Shown here one piece after another: positions 34,210 through 43,168 of a stretch of DNA of 64,000 nucleotides. The first letter of the stretch is position 1. Every line of letters begins with the position of its first letter. A model generated the notes under the pieces. That model saw only the letters and a list, made by a program, of their open reading frames with translations. It did not search any database and was not told where the DNA came from. A program made the position numbers and the translations under genes. The DNA comes from Streptomyces uncialis. GTDB taxonomy: Bacteria; Actinomycetota; Actinomycetes; Streptomycetales; Streptomycetaceae. The stretch is from NCBI RefSeq assembly GCF_036250755.1, contig NZ_CP109583.1:5603501-5667500 (forward strand), written 5' to 3'.

Positions 34210-36408
34210 ATGAACACGGACGACGGCGTCCCGTCCACTCCCGACCCGGCCGGCGCGGTCGACGCGGTCTGGAAGCTGGAGTCCGCGCGGATCATCGCCG
34301 GTCTGGCGCGGATGACCCGGGACATCGGCCTGGCCGAGGAACTCGCCCAGGACGCGCTCGTGTCGGCGCTCGAACAGTGGCCACGGTCAGGCGTCCCGGA
34401 CAACCCGGGCGCCTGGCTGATGGCCGTCGCCAAACGCCGGGCCGTCGACCACCTCCGCCGCGAGCGGCGCGCCGCCCGCGGACAGGAACTCCTCGCCCAC
34501 GACCAGCGGGAACAGCTCCGCACCGCCCGGTTCGACGCCCCCGACCCGTACGACGCCCCCGGCCCCCGCAACGACCTCAGAGCCACCCCCGTTCCCGACC
34601 CGGAGACCGACCCGAGAACCGACCCGGGAACCCACCCCGGAACAGGCCACGCAACAGGCCACGAAACAAGCCACGCAACAGGACCGGAGGCCGACGCCCG
34701 GGACGACGACAACGTCCTGCGGCTGATGTTCCTGTCCTGCCACCCCGTGCTGCCCACCGAGGAACGGGTCGCGCTCACCCTGCGTCTCCTCGGCGGGCTC
34801 ACCGCCGAGGAGATCGGGCGGGCGTTCCTCGTCACCGGGACGGTGACCGCCCGCCGGATCGCGGACGCCAAACGCACCCTCGCCGAACGCCGGGTGCCCT
34901 TCGAACTGCCCCAGGGCGACGAACTCGCCGCCCGGCTCTCCTCCGTCCTGGAGGTGATCTACCTCATCTTCAACGAGGGCTACTCGGCCACCACCGGCGA
35001 CGACCTGCTGCGCCCCGGCCTCACCCTCGAAGCACTCCGGCTCGCCCGGCTGCTCGCCGCCCTCGCACCCGACGAACCCGAGGCACACGGACTGGCCGCC
35101 CTCCTGGAGATCCAGGAGTCCCGGTCGGCCGCCCGTACCGGCCCCACCGGCGAACCGGTACCGCTCCACGAACAGCAGCGGGGCCGCTGGGACCCGCTGC
35201 TGATCCGCCGCGGCTTCGCGTCGATGCTCCGCGCCCGGGACCTCGGCCGCACCCCCGGCCCGTACGTCCTCCAGGCCGCGATCGCCGTCACCCACGCCCA
35301 GGCCCGGACCGCCGGGGACACCGACTGGGCCGGGATCGCCGCCCTGTACGAAGCGCTGGTCAGGCTGCTGCCGACACCCGTGGTGCGGCTCAACCGGGCC
35401 GTCGCCGTGGGCTTCGCCCGCGGACCGGAGGCCGGACTCGCCCTCGTCGACGAACTGGACGCCGACCCCCGGCTGAAGGACTACCATCTGCTGCCCGGCG
35501 TCCGCGGCGACCTGCTGTCCCGGCTCGGACGGCACACCGAGGCCCGGCGCGAGTTCGAACGGGCCGCTTCCCTCACCCGCAACACCGCCGAGCGGGCGTT
35601 CCTCCTGCGCCGCGCCGACGCCCTCGCCGCCGCCGTCTCCTGGACCGCCGCCCACCCCGGGCCCCCCGCACCGCCCGACCCGCGCGCACTCGGCCGGGCC
35701 GCCGAGGAGTTCCTGGCCCGCGACGACCTCGACCCCGCGACCGTCCGCTCCTACCACCAGACACTGCGCAGACTGCGGCTCGCGCTCGGCGACCGGCTGC
35801 CGCTCACCGAACTCACCGCCGAGCGGGCCGAACGCGTCTTCACCACCGCCTGGGGCGACGCGAGCCCGGCGACCTGGAACCGGCACCGCTCCGCCCTGCG
35901 CTCCTTCGCCGCCTGGGCCGGCCTCGACGACGACCCCGCCGCGGGCCTGACCCGCCGCACCCCCACCGCGTCCCGCACGCCGTCGCTCGACCCGGCCGGA
36001 CTCGAAGCCCTGTGGGCCCTTCCCGGGGTCCCGCCGCGCGAACGGCTCCTGTGGCGGCTGCTGCACGAATCCGGGGCCCCGGTGAAACGGGTGCTCGCCC
36101 TCGACGTCGAGCGGCTGGACCTGGACGACCGCCGAGCCCGCAGCGGCGACACCTGGGTGAGCTGGCGCGCGGGCACCGCCCTGCTGCTCCCCGCCCACAT
36201 CAAGGGCCGCACCCGGGGCCCGCTGTTCCTCACCGACCGCAGACCGGGCCCCGCCCGCCGCGCGGCCGGAGCGGACCTCGACCCCGTGACGGGCCTGGCC
36301 CGGCTCTCCTACGAACGCGCCGAACACCTCTTCAAGCGGACGACCAGGCCCCTCGACCCGGCGGGCACGGGCTGGACCCTCTCCCGGCTCAGAACCCGCC
36401 GGGACTGA
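34210..36408 (+). CDS. ECF42-type sigma factor fused to a truncated tyrosine-recombinase-like domain
   Basis: This protein has 732 residues. Residues about 25-95 are sigma region 2 (ARIIAGLARMTRDIGLAEEL, GAWLMAVAKRRAVDHLRRER). Residues 105-165 are low complexity (Asp/Pro/Thr/His). Residues 168-230 are sigma region 4 (LTLRLLGGLTAEEIGRAFLV). Residues 240-470 are the ECF42 C-terminal extension with IFNEGYSATTGDDLLRPGLT and TPR-like helices ending near LLRRADAL. ECF42 proteins normally stop there, at 400-420 residues. Here the frame continues: 490-570 resembles a core-binding SAM-like domain (ATVRSYHQTLRRLRLALGD, WNRHRSALRSFAAWAG), and 595-732 a recombinase catalytic fold (LLWRLLHESGAPVKRVLALD, GRTRGPLFLTDRR). 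The catalytic Arg of the first motif is lost (SGAPVKR), and the protein ends at GWTLSRLRTRRD, where recombinases have the HxLRHS box. It should not recombine DNA but may bind it. Confidence 0.85.
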   Translation: MNTDDGVPSTPDPAGAVDAVWKLESARIIAGLARMTRDIGLAEELAQDALVSALEQWPRSGVPDNPGAWLMAVAKRRAVDHLRRERRAARGQELLAHDQREQLRTARFDAPDPYDAPGPRNDLRATPVPDPETDPRTDPGTHPGTGHATGHETSHATGPEADARDDDNVLRLMFLSCHPVLPTEERVALTLRLLGGLTAEEIGRAFLVTGTVTARRIADAKRTLAERRVPFELPQGDELAARLSSVLEVIYLIFNEGYSATTGDDLLRPGLTLEALRLARLLAALAPDEPEAHGLAALLEIQESRSAARTGPTGEPVPLHEQQRGRWDPLLIRRGFASMLRARDLGRTPGPYVLQAAIAVTHAQARTAGDTDWAGIAALYEALVRLLPTPVVRLNRAVAVGFARGPEAGLALVDELDADPRLKDYHLLPGVRGDLLSRLGRHTEARREFERAASLTRNTAERAFLLRRADALAAAVSWTAAHPGPPAPPDPRALGRAAEEFLARDDLDPATVRSYHQTLRRLRLALGDRLPLTELTAERAERVFTTAWGDASPATWNRHRSALRSFAAWAGLDDDPAAGLTRRTPTASRTPSLDPAGLEALWALPGVPPRERLLWRLLHESGAPVKRVLALDVERLDLDDRRARSGDTWVSWRAGTALLLPAHIKGRTRGPLFLTDRRPGPARRAAGADLDPVTGLARLSYERAEHLFKRTTRPLDPAGTGWTLSRLRTRRD

Positions 36409-36420
36409 TCCCCGCCGCGC

Positions 36421-37053
36421 TCAATCGGCGATCCCCACCGGCCGGCGGACCGTCTCCGGGTCGGTGATCGCCGCCAGCATGGCATGGGCCACGTCCGCGC
36501 GCCGGATCGCCCGCGCGGAGGGCGGATTCCCGCCGACCGCCCTGCGGTACGCACCCGTCACCGGGCCGTCCAGCAGCCGCGGGGGCCGTACGGCGGTCCA
36601 GTCGGCGCCGCTCGCCGCGAGCGCCTTCTCCATCTCCCGGAGATCGTCGTAGTTGGCCTTGAACACCCGGTCCACCACCGCCTTCATCATCCGGTCGAGC
36701 CGCGGCTCACCGGGCGGGGGAGTGCCCAGCGGGGTGGCGCTCACCACGAGCAGCCGCCGTACGCCCTCGTCCGCCATCGCGGCGAGGACCGCCGCGGTCA
36801 GCGGTGCGGTGATCCCCGCGTCCTTGCGGGTGCGCGGGCCGAGCGCGGAGAGCACGGCGTCCTGCCCCGCGACGGCCGACCGCACTTCACCGGGGACGGT
36901 GAGATCGGCGCGGACGACCCGGAGGGCGTCGCCCGTCACCGTCAGCCGTGCCGGGTCCCGTACCACCGCGGTGACCTCGTGGCCCGCCGCCAGTCCCTGC
37001 CCCACCAGTTCCCGGCCGACGCCGCCGGTCGCCCCGAACACCGTGATGCGCAT
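36421..37053 (-). CDS. NAD(P)-dependent oxidoreductase, NmrA/atypical SDR type
   Basis: The 210-residue protein has MRITVFGATGGVGRELVGQG (dinucleotide-binding GxxGxxG), RRLLVVSATPLG, and KANYDDLREMEKALAASGAD, typical of NAD(P)H-binding quinone- or flavin-reductase-like proteins. ATG at 37053 follows AGGAGGG. It is divergent from a TetR gene, with two operator-like repeats between them; it is probably the repressor's target. Confidence 0.87.
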   Translation of the reverse strand: MRITVFGATGGVGRELVGQGLAAGHEVTAVVRDPARLTVTGDALRVVRADLTVPGEVRSAVAGQDAVLSALGPRTRKDAGITAPLTAAVLAAMADEGVRRLLVVSATPLGTPPPGEPRLDRMMKAVVDRVFKANYDDLREMEKALAASGADWTAVRPPRLLDGPVTGAYRRAVGGNPPSARAIRRADVAHAMLAAITDPETVRRPVGIAD

Positions 37054-37067
37054 GACACCCTCCTAGG

Positions 37068-37087
37068 GGGTAAGTGTTCACTCACCC
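37068..37087. promoter_or_regulatory. TetR-type operator, site 1
   Basis: GGGTAAGTGTTCACTCACCC is an imperfect palindrome with 9-bp arms (one mismatch) around TT. It lies 15 bp before the oxidoreductase start and is nearly repeated 28 bp further on. Confidence 0.7.
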
Positions 37088-37095
37088 CCTAGGGT

Positions 37096-37115
37096 GGGTA
37101 AGCATTCACTCACCC
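37096..37115. promoter_or_regulatory. TetR-type operator, site 2
   Basis: GGGTAAGCATTCACTCACCC matches site 1 at 18 of 20 positions. The 28-bp centre spacing would let two dimers bind side by side or on nearby faces, covering both divergent promoters. Confidence 0.7.
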
Positions 37116-37140
37116 GTCAAGTCCGGTCCGGGAGGTCCCG

Positions 37141-37770
37141 ATGTCCGCAGCCGCAGATACCCCCGCCCGGCCCCCGGCCAGGACCCGCATCCTCGACGCG
37201 GCGCACGAGCTGATGCTGGGTGTCGGGATGGCCCGGACCACCACCAAGGAGATCGCCCGGGCGGCGGACTGCTCGGAGGCGGCGCTGTACAAGCACTTCA
37301 CGGGCAAGGAGGACCTCTTCGTGGCCGTCCTCGCGGAGCGGCTGCCCCGGCTCGGACCGCTGATGGCGGAGCTGGCGCGGGAGCCGGGCGTGGGCAGCGT
37401 CGAGGACAACCTCACCGGGATCGTGCGGACCGCCGCGCTGTTCTACGAGCAGAGCTTCCCGATCGCGGCGTCGCTGTACGCGGAGACCCACCTGAAGCGG
37501 CGGCACGAGAGCGCGTTGCGGGAGGTCGGGGCGGGGCCGCATCTCCCGATCGACGGGCTCGCCGCGTATCTGCTGGCCGAGCAGCGGGGTGGGCGGGTGC
37601 GGGCCGACGCGGACCCGTACACCGCGGCGGCGCTGCTGATGGGGGCGTGCTGTCAGCGGGCCTTCGCGTACGACGCGACGGAGTCCGGGGCCTCACCCCA
37701 GTCGCTCGACACCTTCGCCCGCACCGCCGCCCGCACCGTCCTCACCGGACTGGCCCCCACACCCGGCTAG
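37141..37770 (+). CDS. TetR/AcrR-family transcriptional regulator
   Basis: The 209-residue protein has an N-terminal TetR helix-turn-helix (RTRILDAAHELMLGVGMART, then TKEIARAADCSEAALYKHFT) and a variable ligand-binding C-terminus. ATG at 37141 follows GGGAGG. The divergent oxidoreductase and the twin palindromes suggest auto-repression and control of that gene. Repeat copy 5 begins directly at its stop codon. Confidence 0.92.
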   Translation: MSAAADTPARPPARTRILDAAHELMLGVGMARTTTKEIARAADCSEAALYKHFTGKEDLFVAVLAERLPRLGPLMAELAREPGVGSVEDNLTGIVRTAALFYEQSFPIAASLYAETHLKRRHESALREVGAGPHLPIDGLAAYLLAEQRGGRVRADADPYTAAALLMGACCQRAFAYDATESGASPQSLDTFARTAARTVLTGLAPTPG

Positions 37771-38170
37771 CCCGAGGTCTGTCCGGCTGGACGCACTTGT
37801 TCCCGCACAGGTCGTCCATGGGGTGCGCAGTTCCCCGCGCCCCTTTGGGGCGCTCCCGGCTTGTTCTTCGGGTCGGTGCCGGTCGGGATTCTCCGTCCTC
37901 GCTCCAACGCGCTCGGTACGACGTTCCCTTGCCGGACTGAAGAGCATCGGAGTCTGCGGGCAGAGATTCCCGCCCACCCCCTCCCGCAGCCCCGCGACCG
38001 CACGAGGAGGAGGGTGAAAAACAACCCCAGGGGGCGCCCCCGAAGGGGCGCGGGGAACTGCGCAAAAACGAGGGCCGACCCGCACCCGGAGAGCGACCGC
38101 AAGGGGGCAGCATCCAGGGGCGCGGGGAACTGCGCACCCACGGACGACCCGCACCGGGACAAGTGGGGTC
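37771..38170. repeat. Composite palindromic repeat element, copy 5 (inverted core)
   Basis: The element begins directly at the TetR stop (CCCGAGGTCTGTCCGGCTGG) and fills the gap to the convergent add gene. One GCGCAGTTCCCCGCG unit lies at about 37821. The 114-bp core is in minus orientation (37863-37976). The right arm carries inverted units near 38045 and 38117. Confidence 0.85.
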
Positions 38171-38234
38171 AGGTGGGGAGACCCCGGGGTACGCGGGGAG
38201 TACGGGAACCGAAACCGTGGGGCTCAGCCGGGAC

Positions 38235-39254
38235 TCAGGACGTGAGCCAGGTGTCGATGTCCGCGAGGAGGGACTCCTTCGTACCCGTCGGCGCGGCGGA
38301 CGCCCGTACGGACTGCCGTGCCAGCTCCGCCAGCTCCGGATCGGAGAACCCGTGCACATCCCGCGCGATCACGTACTGCTCGTTCAGCCGCGCCCCGAAC
38401 AGCAGCGGATCGTCCGCCCCGAGCGCCAACGGCACCCCCGCGTCGAACAGCTTCCGCAGGGGCACGTCCTCCTGCTTGTCGTAGACGCCCAGCGCGACGT
38501 TCGACGTCGGACACACCTCGCACGTCACCTGCCGGTCCGCCAGCCGCTTCAGCAGCCGCGGGTCCTCCGCGGCCCGCACCCCGTGCCCGACCCGGTCCGC
38601 GTGCAGATCGTCCAGGCAGTCCCGTACCGACGCGGGTCCCGTCAGTTCACCGCCGTGCGGGGCCGACAGCAGCCCGCCGTCCCGCGCGATCGCGAACGCC
38701 CGGTCGAAGTCGCGGGCCATCCCGCGCCGCTCGTCGTTGGACAGCCCGAACCCGACGACCCCCCGGTCGGTGTACCGCACCGCGAGCCGCGCCAGGGTCC
38801 GCGCGTCCAGCGGATGCTTCATCCGGTTCGCCGCGACCAGTACCCGTATCCCCAGCCCGGTGTCCCGGGACGCCGTCTCCACCGCGTCCAGGATGATCTC
38901 CAGCGCGGGGATCAGCCCGCCGAGCCGCGGCGCGTACGAGGTCGGGTCCACCTGGATCTCCAGCCACCCGGACCCGTCCCGGATGTCCTCCTCCGCGGCC
39001 TCGCGCACCAGCCGCTGGATGTCCTCCGGCTCCCGCAGACAGGACCGGGCCATGTCGTACAGCCGCTGGAAGCGGAACCAGCCGCGTTCGTCGGTGGCCC
39101 GCAGGTCCGGCGGCTCACCGCCGGTCAGCGCGGCGGGCAGATGCACCCCGTACTTGTCGGCCAGCTCCAGCAGCGTGCCGGGCCGCATCGAACCCGTGAA
39201 GTGCAGATGCAGATGCGCCTTCGGCAGTGCGCCGAGGTCTCGAACGTGCTCCAT
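38235..39254 (-). CDS. add: Adenosine deaminase
   Basis: The enzyme deaminates adenosine and deoxyadenosine in purine salvage. The 339-residue product shows the zinc pair in PKAHLHLHFTGS, the catalytic HGGE motif (APHGGELTGP), a metal His in DRVGHGVRAAED, and Asp in LALGADDPLLFG. ATG at 39254 is used; an in-frame GTG at 39272 is possible. CAAGAT six bases before the ATG resembles a -10 box, so the message may be leaderless. Confidence 0.93.
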   Translation of the reverse strand: MEHVRDLGALPKAHLHLHFTGSMRPGTLLELADKYGVHLPAALTGGEPPDLRATDERGWFRFQRLYDMARSCLREPEDIQRLVREAAEEDIRDGSGWLEIQVDPTSYAPRLGGLIPALEIILDAVETASRDTGLGIRVLVAANRMKHPLDARTLARLAVRYTDRGVVGFGLSNDERRGMARDFDRAFAIARDGGLLSAPHGGELTGPASVRDCLDDLHADRVGHGVRAAEDPRLLKRLADRQVTCEVCPTSNVALGVYDKQEDVPLRKLFDAGVPLALGADDPLLFGARLNEQYVIARDVHGFSDPELAELARQSVRASAAPTGTKESLLADIDTWLTS

Positions 39255-39300
39255 CCCAGGATCTTGCCGCACCCGGAGGGCGCCCGGTACCGGCTTTCCC

Positions 39301-39355
39301 CGTTCGGGTCCTTGCCCGAACGAAGAAGCGGGCCCCCACCAGGGTGGGAACCCGC
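39301..39355 (-). terminator. Two tandem hairpins after aspC
   Basis: CGTTCGGG / CCCGAACG (39301-39308, 39315-39322) and GCGGGCCCCCACC / GGTGGGAACCCGC (39328-39355, two internal mismatches) lie 38 bp beyond the aspC stop, between aspC and add. Confidence 0.65.
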
Positions 39356-39393
39356 CTCTGTGGCGTACCGCACGCGGCGGCCCGCAGGGTCGG

Positions 39394-40620
39394 TCAGTCC
39401 GTCGCCTCCGCGAGGAGCTTCTGGATACGGGCCACGCCCTCCGCGAGGTCCTCGTCGCCGAGCGCGTACGACAGCCGCAGATAACCGGGCGTACCGAACG
39501 CCTCGCCGGGCACCACCGCGACCTCGACCTCGTCGAGGATCAGCGCGGCCAGCTCCACACTGCTGCTCGGCCGCTTGCCCCGGATCTCCTTGCCGAGCAG
39601 CGCCTTCACCGACGGGTACACGTAGAACGCGCCCTCCGGCTCGGGGCAGACGACACCGTCGATCTCGTTCAGCATCCGCACGATGGTCCGCCGGCGCCGG
39701 TCGAACGCCTCACGCATCGCGGACACGGCCTCCAGATCACCGGAGACGGCCGCCAGCGCGGCGGCCTGGGCGACGTTGGAGACATTGGACGTGGCATGCG
39801 ACTGGAGGTTGGTCGCGGCCTTGACGACGTCCTTCGGGCCGATCATCCAGCCGACCCGCCAGCCGGTCATGGCGTACGTCTTCGCCACCCCGTTGACGAC
39901 GATGCACTTGTCCCGCAGCTCGGGCAGGACCGCCGGGAGCGAGGTGAAGGCGGTGTCGCCGTAGACCAGGTGCTCGTAGATCTCGTCGGTGAGCACCCAC
40001 AGCCCGTGCTCGACGGCCCAGCGGCCGATCGCCTCGGTGTCCTCGGCGCTGTAGACGGCCCCGGTCGGGTTGGAGGGGGAGACGAACAGCAGCACCTTCG
40101 TCTTCTCGGTACGGGCGGCCTCCAGCTGCTCCACGCTCACGCGGTAGCCGCTGGTCTCGTCGGTGACGACGTCCACCGGGACGCCGCCCGCGAGCCGGAT
40201 CGACTCGGGGTACGTCGTCCAGTAGGGCGCCGGGACGATGACCTCGTCGCCCGGGTCGAGGATCGCGGCGAACGCCTCGTAGATGGCCTGCTTGCCGCCG
40301 TTGGTCACCAGGACCTGCGACGCCTCGACCTCGTATCCGGAGTCGCGGAGCGTCTTCGCGGCGATGGCCGCCTTCAGCTCCGGCAGACCGCCTGCCGGGG
40401 TGTAGCGGTGGAACTTCGGGTTCTTGCACGCCTCGATGGCGGCTTGAACGATGTAGTCCGGGGTCGGGAAGTCGGGTTCACCGGCGCCGAAGCCGATCAC
40501 CGGACGCCCGGCGGCCTTCAGTGCCTTGGCCTTGGCGTCCACGGCGAGGGTGGCGGATTCGGAGATCGCGCCGACTCGGGCGGAGACCCGGCGCTCGGTC
40601 GGAGAGGTTGCAGCGCTCAT
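39394..40620 (-). CDS. aspC: Pyridoxal-phosphate aminotransferase, aspartate type
   Basis: The 408-residue class-I aminotransferase catalyses amino-group transfer between aspartate and 2-oxoglutarate or related pairs. Motifs seen are [67 protein letters not shown], the PLP lysine in [17 protein letters not shown], and the substrate Arg in [12 protein letters not shown] at 40620 is used; an in-frame ATG at 40629 is possible and neither has a strong ribosome site. It lies upstream of add on the same strand and divergent from tRNA-Trp. Confidence 0.92.
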   Translation of the reverse strand: MSAATSPTERRVSARVGAISESATLAVDAKAKALKAAGRPVIGFGAGEPDFPTPDYIVQAAIEACKNPKFHRYTPAGGLPELKAAIAAKTLRDSGYEVEASQVLVTNGGKQAIYEAFAAILDPGDEVIVPAPYWTTYPESIRLAGGVPVDVVTDETSGYRVSVEQLEAARTEKTKVLLFVSPSNPTGAVYSAEDTEAIGRWAVEHGLWVLTDEIYEHLVYGDTAFTSLPAVLPELRDKCIVVNGVAKTYAMTGWRVGWMIGPKDVVKAATNLQSHATSNVSNVAQAAALAAVSGDLEAVSAMREAFDRRRRTIVRMLNEIDGVVCPEPEGAFYVYPSVKALLGKEIRGKRPSSSVELAALILDEVEVAVVPGEAFGTPGYLRLSYALGDEDLAEGVARIQKLLAEATD

Positions 40621-40844
40621 GGAGCCCATGCTTTCAGACCCGAAAGGAGCAGGACACACGGGTTTCACAGTGCGGTCACCGGGCACAGCCCCGGGATGAA
40701 GGCGCAGCCATCGCCCGTCCGGACGCGATCTGTTCGACGGCAGCCCCCGGAACACGTACACTCATTCCTCGTTGGCCATCAGCGGACGCGTCCGTCGCAC
40801 CCACTCCGCGGAGTCGGGTGGATGCGGTACGTTGGGGCGAACCA

Positions 40845-40918
40845 AAGGGTCGTAGCTCAATTGGTAGAGCACTGGTCTCCAAAACCAGCGGTTGGGGGTT
40901 CAAGTCCCTCCGGCCCTG
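40845..40918 (+). tRNA. tRNA-Trp (CCA)
   Basis: A 74-nt cloverleaf: acceptor AGGGTCG / CGGCCCT, D-arm TAGCTCAATTGGTAGAGC, anticodon stem CTGGT / ACCAG with loop CTCCAAA (CCA), T-arm GGGTTCAAGTCCC. It directly precedes secE, as trpT does in mycobacteria. Confidence 0.95.
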
Positions 40919-41030
40919 CAAGGCACACTTCCTCCTCCGGATGTGTGGATGCGATTGTACGTACCGCAATGCACCGTCGTGCGGCTCAACCGGGCGCGGC
41001 ACGGCCGACCCGGGAATCAGGTGAGGACGA

Positions 41031-41318
41031 GTGACGGACGCCGTGGGCTCCATCGACATGCCTGATGCTCAGGACGAAGCTCCTGAATCCGAGAAGAAGA
41101 GCCGCAAGGGCGGCAAGCGCGGCAAGAAGGGCCCGTTCGGTCGGCTCGCGCTCTTCTACCGCCAGATCGTCGCGGAGCTGCGCAAGGTCGTCTGGCCCAC
41201 GCGCTCCCAGCTGACGACGTACACGACCGTCGTGATCATCTTCGTGGTCATCATGATCGGCATCGTGACCGTGCTTGACTTGGGTCTCGACCGAGTCGCG
41301 AAGTACGTCTTCGGCTGA
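41031..41318 (+). CDS. secE: Preprotein translocase subunit SecE
   Basis: The 95-residue protein is the single-helix SecE form of Gram-positive bacteria: a charged Lys/Arg-rich N-terminus, FYRQIVAELRKVVWPTRSQL at the membrane surface, and one transmembrane helix (VVIIFVVIMIGIVTVLDLGL). It clamps the SecY channel. The GTG start follows GGTGAGGA. nusG follows after 90 bp. Confidence 0.95.
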   Translation: MTDAVGSIDMPDAQDEAPESEKKSRKGGKRGKKGPFGRLALFYRQIVAELRKVVWPTRSQLTTYTTVVIIFVVIMIGIVTVLDLGLDRVAKYVFG

Positions 41319-41408
41319 TGCCGGAAGCACAGCCGCGAGTGAAGGACGCCGACGCCGGTGTCCTTTTCGCGTGTTCCACCCCTCTGTATCCAGGAAGAAG
41401 CAGCCACC

Positions 41409-42374
41409 GTGTCTGACCCGAACCTGAACGACGCCGTCGAGCCCGCTGAGGTCGATGCGGAGTCCATCGAGGACGAGCTCGACATCGTGGAGGCCGCGGA
41501 CGCCGAGGACCCGGACCAGGCCGAGGCTGCCGACATCGCCGCGGGTGAGCCGGCCGAGGAAGCCGCGCTCCACGTCGAGGACGAGGACGTCGAGGACACG
41601 GACACCGACGAGGCCACCGCCGTCGCCGAAGAGGCCGACGCCGACGCCGACACCGACGGTGACGACGCCGAGGCCACCGACGCGGACGAGGCCACCGGCG
41701 AGGACACGGACGAGACCGAGGACGAGGCGGCCGAAGAGGCCGAGCCCGTCGAGCCGGTCGACCCCGCCGCCGCGTTCCGCGAGGAACTGCGCACCCTCCC
41801 CGGCGAGTGGTACGTCATCCACACCTACGCGGGCTACGAGAAGCGCGTGAAGGCGAACCTGGAGCAGCGTGCCGTCTCGCTGAACGTCGAGGAGTTCATC
41901 TACCAGGCCGAAGTGCCCGAGGAAGAGATCGTCCAGATCAAGAACGGCGAGCGTAAGAACGTCCGCCAGAACAAGCTTCCCGGTTACGTCCTGGTCCGGA
42001 TGGACCTCACCAACGAGTCCTGGGGCGTTGTCCGCAACACCCCCGGTGTCACCGGCTTCGTCGGCAACGCCTACGACCCGTACCCGCTGACCCTGGACGA
42101 GATCGTCAAGATGCTCGCCCCGGAGGCCGAGGCCAAGGCAGCCCGTGAGGCTGCCGACGCCGAGGGCCGTCCTGTGCCGCAGCGCAAGATCGAGGTCCAG
42201 GTGCTCGACTTCGAGGTCGGCGACTCGGTCACGGTCACCGATGGTCCGTTCGCGACCCTCCAGGCCACGATCAACGAGATCAACGCCGACTCCAAGAAGG
42301 TCAAGGGTCTGGTCGAGATCTTCGGCCGCGAGACCCCGGTCGAGCTGAGCTTCGACCAGATCCAGAAGAACTGA
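41409..42374 (+). CDS. nusG: Transcription termination/antitermination protein NusG
   Basis: The 321-residue protein has an acidic N-terminal extension (residues 1-125, almost all Asp/Glu/Ala/Thr), typical of Streptomyces. The NGN domain follows ([50 protein letters not shown]), then a KOW domain ([20 protein letters not shown]). It binds RNA polymerase and links it to Rho or ribosomes. GTG at 41409 has AGGAAGAAG upstream. A hairpin with a T run 64 bp after the stop separates it from rplK. Confidence 0.95.
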   Translation: MSDPNLNDAVEPAEVDAESIEDELDIVEAADAEDPDQAEAADIAAGEPAEEAALHVEDEDVEDTDTDEATAVAEEADADADTDGDDAEATDADEATGEDTDETEDEAAEEAEPVEPVDPAAAFREELRTLPGEWYVIHTYAGYEKRVKANLEQRAVSLNVEEFIYQAEVPEEEIVQIKNGERKNVRQNKLPGYVLVRMDLTNESWGVVRNTPGVTGFVGNAYDPYPLTLDEIVKMLAPEAEAKAAREAADAEGRPVPQRKIEVQVLDFEVGDSVTVTDGPFATLQATINEINADSKKVKGLVEIFGRETPVELSFDQIQKN

Positions 42375-42437
42375 GCCGCCCGGGGCGCCCCGGCGGGCCC
42401 CCGGCGCCAGGATCTCCTGGAGCATCCGCTTCCGACC

Positions 42438-42481
42438 AGGTCGGAACGGTCCTCGTGACCGTTCTGACCTGTCGGTTTTTC
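42438..42481 (+). terminator. Intrinsic terminator after secE-nusG
   Basis: AGGTCGGAACGGTC (42438-42451) pairs with GACCGTTCTGACCT (42457-42470), 13 of 14 positions, followed by GTCGGTTTTTC. Confidence 0.88.
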
Positions 42482-42576
42482 ACCGTACGGCCATACCCGT
42501 TATCGTTGTGCGGTATGCCTCCATCCGGATGACCGGCTGGGGCGCTCACACCTCTCACTAGGACCCGGAGAGAGCA

Positions 42577-43011
42577 ATGCCTCCCAAGAAGAAGAAGGTC
42601 ACGGGGCTTATCAAGCTCCAGATCCAGGCCGGCGCGGCCAACCCGGCTCCGCCGGTCGGCCCCGCGCTGGGCCAGCACGGCGTCAACATCATGGAGTTCT
42701 GCAAGGCCTACAACGCGGCGACCGAGTCGCAGCGTGGCTGGGTCATCCCGGTGGAGATCACGGTCTACGAGGACCGTTCCTTCACCTTCATCACCAAGAC
42801 CCCGCCGGCCGCGAGGATGATCCTCAAGGCCGCCGGTGTCGAGAAGGGCTCCGGCGAGCCCCACAAGACCAAGGTCGCCAAGATCACCCAGGCGCAGGTC
42901 CGTGAGATCGCCACCACCAAGATGGCCGACCTCAACGCCAACGACCTGGACGCCGCCGCGAAGATCATCGCGGGTACCGCCCGGTCCATGGGTGTCACGG
43001 TCGAGGGCTGA
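42577..43011 (+). CDS. rplK: Ribosomal protein L11
   Basis: The 144-residue product keeps the thiostrepton-region features of L11: the N-terminal proline-rich [20 protein letters not shown] and the C-terminal RNA-binding domain ([20 protein letters not shown]). It binds 23S rRNA at the GTPase centre. ATG follows GGAGAGAG. rplA follows after 157 bp, in which no other feature was seen. Confidence 0.96.
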   Translation: MPPKKKKVTGLIKLQIQAGAANPAPPVGPALGQHGVNIMEFCKAYNAATESQRGWVIPVEITVYEDRSFTFITKTPPAARMILKAAGVEKGSGEPHKTKVAKITQAQVREIATTKMADLNANDLDAAAKIIAGTARSMGVTVEG

Positions 43012-43168
43012 CCCCCTCCCGTACCCGCTCGTACCTCCCGTACGCGCGTGTACGACCCCGTACGACCTTCAGTGATGTGGCAGGGCCAGCGCTGGCCCGT
43101 ACCACGACTCCATCCCCGTCCGGTGGCTGCTTTGCCGCCAGACGAAAATCTGCAAATCAGGAGCAGAA

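Noticed and set aside
34210..36408. Two separate genes, sigma factor and integrase, joined by a sequencing error
   Set aside because: The frame, codon bias and linker are continuous through residues 460-500, and no start codon with a ribosome site is seen at the junction; the alternative is kept open in the finding.
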